Shown: piece after piece, positions 61,092-64,000 of the stretch | Layout of the letters: the number at the start of each line of letters is the position of its first letter | Numbering within the stretch: position 1 is the first letter of the stretch | Assembly: GCF_001613405.1 (NCBI RefSeq) | Contig: NZ_BDCH01000010.1 | Location: 62,001 to 126,000 of the forward strand | Source of the DNA: Nocardia crassostreae | GTDB taxonomy: Bacteria; Actinomycetota; Actinomycetes; Mycobacteriales; Mycobacteriaceae | Length of the DNA stretch: 64,000 nt | Direction of reading: 5' to 3' | Translations under genes and position numbers: made by a program | The notes under the pieces: model-generated | Told to the model about the DNA's origin: nothing | Database searches by the model: none | Seen by the model: the letters and a program-made list of their open reading frames with translations, nothing else

Positions 61092-61891
61092 GATTCGATC
61101 TTCCCCCAGATGAACTCGCTGATGGCGCTACCCGCGCGGAGTCCTTTGCTTTCGAACTTGGTAATCGGGCGTTCAAAACCGATTGGTGCCTTTTCACGAT
61201 ACGCCTCCGGATCCCCACCGGTGGTCTCATTCATGCCGATGAGCTGGGATTCTCCCGCTCCGACCGCGGCAATCCACTCTGCGTAATCGGCGTGGTCCGT
61301 GGCGACATGCAACACGCCGCCGGGGCGCAGGCGATTCGCGATGAGTGTCACGGTCTCGGGCTGGAGCAGCCGTCGCTTGTGATGGCGCGCCTTGGGCCAC
61401 GGGTCCGGGAAGAACACCCGAACGCCCGTCAGCGACTCCGGAGCAATCATGTGTTCCAGAACGTCGACCGCATCTCCGCGCAACAACCGGATATTGCCGA
61501 TGTTTTCGCGTTCCACCCGCTGCACCAGCTGCGCCAGGCCCGGCCGGTACACCTCGATGCCGATCAGATTGAACTCCGGTTCGGCCTGCGCCATGGCCGA
61601 GGTGGCCGTGCCGGTGCCGCAGCCGATCTCGATGATGAGCGGTGCGCTGCGGCCGAACCAGGCGTCGGCGTCGAGCGGATCATCGGAGACGTCCCGGCCG
61701 ATCACCGGCCACATGCGCTCCCAGGCCGCTTCCTGCGACGGCGAGATCGCGCCGCGGCGGGCGCGGAAACTGGTGACCCGGGGGTAGAGCCGATTGCCCT
61801 TGGGGTGATCGGCATCACCGGCCTGCTCGGCGGACCGCGGCCCGGGGACTGACTCGGCAGTATGGTTCGCGGCGTCGTTCACGGGCCCCAT
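61088..61891 (-). CDS. trmB: tRNA (guanine(46)-N7)-methyltransferase
   Basis: A 267-residue SAM-dependent methyltransferase that puts m7G at position 46 of tRNA. Motifs are LIIEIGCGTGTATS for SAM binding, LIGIEVYRPGLAQL, the catalytic VFFPDPWPKARHHKRRL, and THDH-like VATDHADYAEWI. The N-terminus has a 60-residue actinobacterial extension (FRARRGAISPSQ). ATG 61891. First gene of the trmB-NYN-mmpL3 operon with 4-bp and 1-bp overlaps. Confidence 0.95.
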   Translation of the reverse strand: MGPVNDAANHTAESVPGPRSAEQAGDADHPKGNRLYPRVTSFRARRGAISPSQEAAWERMWPVIGRDVSDDPLDADAWFGRSAPLIIEIGCGTGTATSAMAQAEPEFNLIGIEVYRPGLAQLVQRVERENIGNIRLLRGDAVDVLEHMIAPESLTGVRVFFPDPWPKARHHKRRLLQPETVTLIANRLRPGGVLHVATDHADYAEWIAAVGAGESQLIGMNETTGGDPEAYREKAPIGFERPITKFESKGLRAGSAISEFIWGKIES

Positions 61892-61908
61892 TGTCCAGTG
61901 TTGGCTAA

Positions 61909-63294
61909 TTAGCGCAGCAATCGACCACGAGTTCGGGCATGTGCCCTCAAGCAGGCTGCCAGGCCCGACACCTCGGCGGTGGACGGCGCCGGTTCCCGGG
62001 TCAGGGCCAGGCCGAACGTGACACGCATTGAGGTAGTGGCCATTTCCAGCATGCCGCGCCAGCGGGACGGGGCCAGGGCAACTGACCAGACGGTTCTTGT
62101 CGTGGGGGCTTGCAGCGGCACGTCCGCAATGCGATCGGCCAGCCAGTCCAAGCTCAGGGGCGTCGACAGCGGCAGCAGCGAGAAATGCTCACTGAGACGG
62201 TCGCGCACGTACCAGACCGCCGCACCGCCCTCGCGGTAGCGCTGTACCTGACCGTCGATTCCGGTCACTTGAATGATCTGGTCGTTCATGGGTTGCACCA
62301 CCAGCACCGGGCAGGCGGGCGCGGTATTGCCCAGGCGCATGTCGTCGAACATGGGCTCCAGGTCCGGGAGCACCTCGTCGAGAGGACGGTGCAGGTAGTC
62401 GTCCATGCGGCGGCCGATGAGCAGCGGCAGAGCCGCGATCGGGCCCAGGCTCTGCGCGCGCTCCAGAATCCGGCGGCCCTCCGGCGTGAAATCCTTGGCC
62501 ACCACCTCGGCCAGCGCCGGATACACCCGGTGCAAGGCGGCAATGACAATGGCCGGGAATCCGGCGTACATGCTGCCGTTCAATCGCAGGAACACATTCC
62601 GGGGATCGCCGACCGGCGCGCCCAGCACCGCGCCCACAATATTCAGTTCGGGCGCGTACTCCGGGGCCATTTCGATCGCCCAGGAACTGGCCATGCCGCC
62701 GCCCGAATAGCCCCAGACCGCGATCTTGGTCTCCGGCCGCAGGCCCAGCGGCGCGAACCGCAAGGCGGCGCGCACACCGTCGAGCGCGCGGTAACCGGGC
62801 TCGCGGGCCGCGCCGAAATTACCGTCCGGGCCCTCGTGATCGGCAATGCTCACCGCCCAGCCGCGGCGCAGCGCACCGGCGACCAGCATCCATTCCAGCT
62901 GGGTGATGGAGCCGGGCGCGAGCGCCCCGAGTTGCAAGGCATAGGAGGGCGCGCACCGATCGGTGACGGCATCCTGGGCCGACTGGAAGGCCAGCAGCGG
63001 CCGATCCGCATCCGGTGCAGCGCCTTTGGGCAGCAGCACGGTGGTGACCGCGACCTCGGGGCGGCCGTGCAGGTCGCTGCTGCGGTAGAGCAGCTGCCAT
63101 GCCGTCACCTGCTGCGGAACCACGCCGAGCAGCGCCAGCTCCACCGGCCTGCTGCGCAGGATCGTGCCCGGGGCTTGCAGATTGAAGCCCCTGGGCGCTC
63201 GGAAGAAGGGATCGCGGCTGGGCGGCAGCGGCCGACCAGCCGCGGGTCTATCGGCGTTATCGGTCCCCCCGACCGCCTCGGCGGTGAGCGTCAT
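61909..63294 (-). CDS. Secretory lipase-family protein
   Basis: A 461-residue alpha/beta-fold lipase of the LIP/secretory type: GRPEVAVTTVLLPKG, DRPLLAFQSAQDAVT, nucleophile elbow VWGYSGGGMASSW, then PVLVVQPMNDQIIQV with the acid and RLSEHFSLLP as a His candidate. ATG 63294 follows AGGAGG. No classic Sec signal is visible at that start, so export is uncertain; the longer frame to 63672 gives none either. The gene is not in the M. tuberculosis version of this block and probably was inserted between trmB and the GTPase-like gene. Confidence 0.85.
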   Translation of the reverse strand: MTLTAEAVGGTDNADRPAAGRPLPPSRDPFFRAPRGFNLQAPGTILRSRPVELALLGVVPQQVTAWQLLYRSSDLHGRPEVAVTTVLLPKGAAPDADRPLLAFQSAQDAVTDRCAPSYALQLGALAPGSITQLEWMLVAGALRRGWAVSIADHEGPDGNFGAAREPGYRALDGVRAALRFAPLGLRPETKIAVWGYSGGGMASSWAIEMAPEYAPELNIVGAVLGAPVGDPRNVFLRLNGSMYAGFPAIVIAALHRVYPALAEVVAKDFTPEGRRILERAQSLGPIAALPLLIGRRMDDYLHRPLDEVLPDLEPMFDDMRLGNTAPACPVLVVQPMNDQIIQVTGIDGQVQRYREGGAAVWYVRDRLSEHFSLLPLSTPLSLDWLADRIADVPLQAPTTRTVWSVALAPSRWRGMLEMATTSMRVTFGLALTREPAPSTAEVSGLAACLRAHARTRGRLLR

Positions 63295-63546
63295 CGCAAC
63301 CTCCTCCTCGTGTCCCGGCTGCCGGACGCGAGAGGAATATCGCCGAAGCCGTGATCTGCGTAACAGCCGACGAAAGGGCAACATTAGGTGACGCGGGGGT
63401 GTCTGTGAAGAGCCGTCGCACCGAATTGTGCTGCCGCACAGGTAGACCCGATTCACACGCCGGGACGTGTCCCGGTGAGCGGACAATCCCGCACCGACCT
63501 GGCCGAACCTCCCACGCGCGCAACCCCGCTGAACTAGGCTGCCCGC

Positions 63547-64000
63547 GTGCCGCCCGGGCGACTCCCGCGCATCCAGGTCACCGGCCGTGCCCGCGCCGGA
63601 AAGACTACAGTATGTAATGCCTTGTCGCTGCGCTCCGCCGAGGAAACGACCCCGATCGACGAACCCGGGCAACCGGATCCGACTCTCGACGCCGACCTGA
63701 TCCTCTACATCCTCGCCGGATCACTCCAGCCCGCCGACCGTCGCGCCCTCACCGCCATCCCCCGCGACCGCGTCCTTGTCATCCTCAACAAGGCCGACAC
63801 CATCGGCACCCGCTGGTCCGACGCCGCGACCGCCGCCGAATCCCACAGCGCCACCCTCGGCCTGCCCGTCTTCCCGGTGGTCGCCACCCTGGCCGCCCAC
63901 ACCCGCGCGGGCACTCTCACCACCGCCGATATGCAAACCCTGCACCGTCACCGCACCCGCACCGACCCGGCCTTCACCCTCGCCCCGGGCCTCTTCAACG
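63547..64000 (+). CDS. P-loop GTPase-like protein (3' partial, Rv0209-like)
   Basis: The frame from GTG 63547 stays open to the end of the window (151 codons seen). It begins PPGRLPRIQVTGRARAGKTT with a Walker A, follows closely with TPIDEPGQPD as a short G3, then DADLILYILAG and VLVILNKADTIG, the G4 NKxD. The G1-G3 spacing is unusually short. By position it would be the counterpart of Rv0209, next to the trmB block. Likely a small regulatory or dynamin-like GTPase; the rest lies outside the window. Confidence 0.7.
   Translation, partial: MPPGRLPRIQVTGRARAGKTTVCNALSLRSAEETTPIDEPGQPDPTLDADLILYILAGSLQPADRRALTAIPRDRVLVILNKADTIGTRWSDAATAAESHSATLGLPVFPVVATLAAHTRAGTLTTADMQTLHRHRTRTDPAFTLAPGLFN

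Overview
The window looks like about 64 kb of chromosome from a mycolic-acid actinomycete, most likely a Nocardia or a close relative. The evidence is the high GC content, frequent GTG starts, 4-bp ATGA/GTGA gene overlaps, a DUF397/XRE regulator pair, SUKH-4 immunity, a glucosylglycerate hydrolase, and an mmpL3-NYN-trmB block in the same order as M. tuberculosis Rv0206c-Rv0208c. The genus is inferred from gene content, not from a marker gene. No tRNA, rRNA, CRISPR array, insertion sequence or replication origin was seen.

Layout. 0-5 kb: polar amino-acid ABC importer (5'-truncated binding protein-permease fusion plus ATPase) and a Tat-exported PhoX phosphatase. 5-9 kb: two beta-lactamase-fold serine hydrolases around an alpha/beta hydrolase, a nuclease remnant and an SdpI-like membrane protein. 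9-17.5 kb: leuS, an HxlR regulator beside a luciferase-domain gene and a deleted quinone-oxidoreductase-like gene, a small secreted protein, an SDR, glucosylglycerate hydrolase and a secreted GH25 lysozyme. 17.5-23.4 kb: XRE/DUF397 pair, then a polymorphic toxin with a SUKH-4 immunity gene, of lower GC at the toxin tip. 23.4-27 kb: a same-strand run made of a TIGR04222-type membrane protein with a Cys/Gly tail, a DUF692 (MNIO) enzyme, its small partner, a His-rich metal-binding protein, a frameshifted cupin and a GNAT. 27-32.4 kb: a bile-acid-symporter-type transporter, then a four-gene overlapping biosynthetic operon (ThDP enzyme, SRPBCC, KAS III variant, PLP aminotransferase). 32.5-35 kb: EXLDI protein and a DrrAB-like exporter. 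35-45 kb: sigma/anti-sigma pair, YqgE, acyltransferase, glycerate kinase, HxlR with tandem imine-reductase-like genes, a second ABC exporter and aroQ. 45-57 kb: a penicillin-binding-protein-like lipoprotein without catalytic motifs, DUF3054, a flippase-like membrane protein, an adenylate-cyclase-type protein, an AI-2E-family permease, a two-component system, DUF1707, a hydrolase and DUF2339. 57-64 kb: mmpL3, NYN protein, trmB, secretory lipase and the start of a P-loop GTPase-like gene.

Two systems deserve most attention. One is the DUF692 locus, which has the layout of a ribosomally made, cysteine-modified product whose substrate would be the Cys/Gly tail of a membrane protein. The other is the compact ThDP/KAS III/aminotransferase operon, whose KAS III has Asn where the catalytic His is expected.

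The window also carries an unusual number of broken frames. There are five single-base frameshifts and one in-frame TAG in otherwise well-conserved genes, plus two probable in-frame deletions. Some sit on homopolymers or short direct repeats, so sequencing or assembly error must be weighed against real gene decay.
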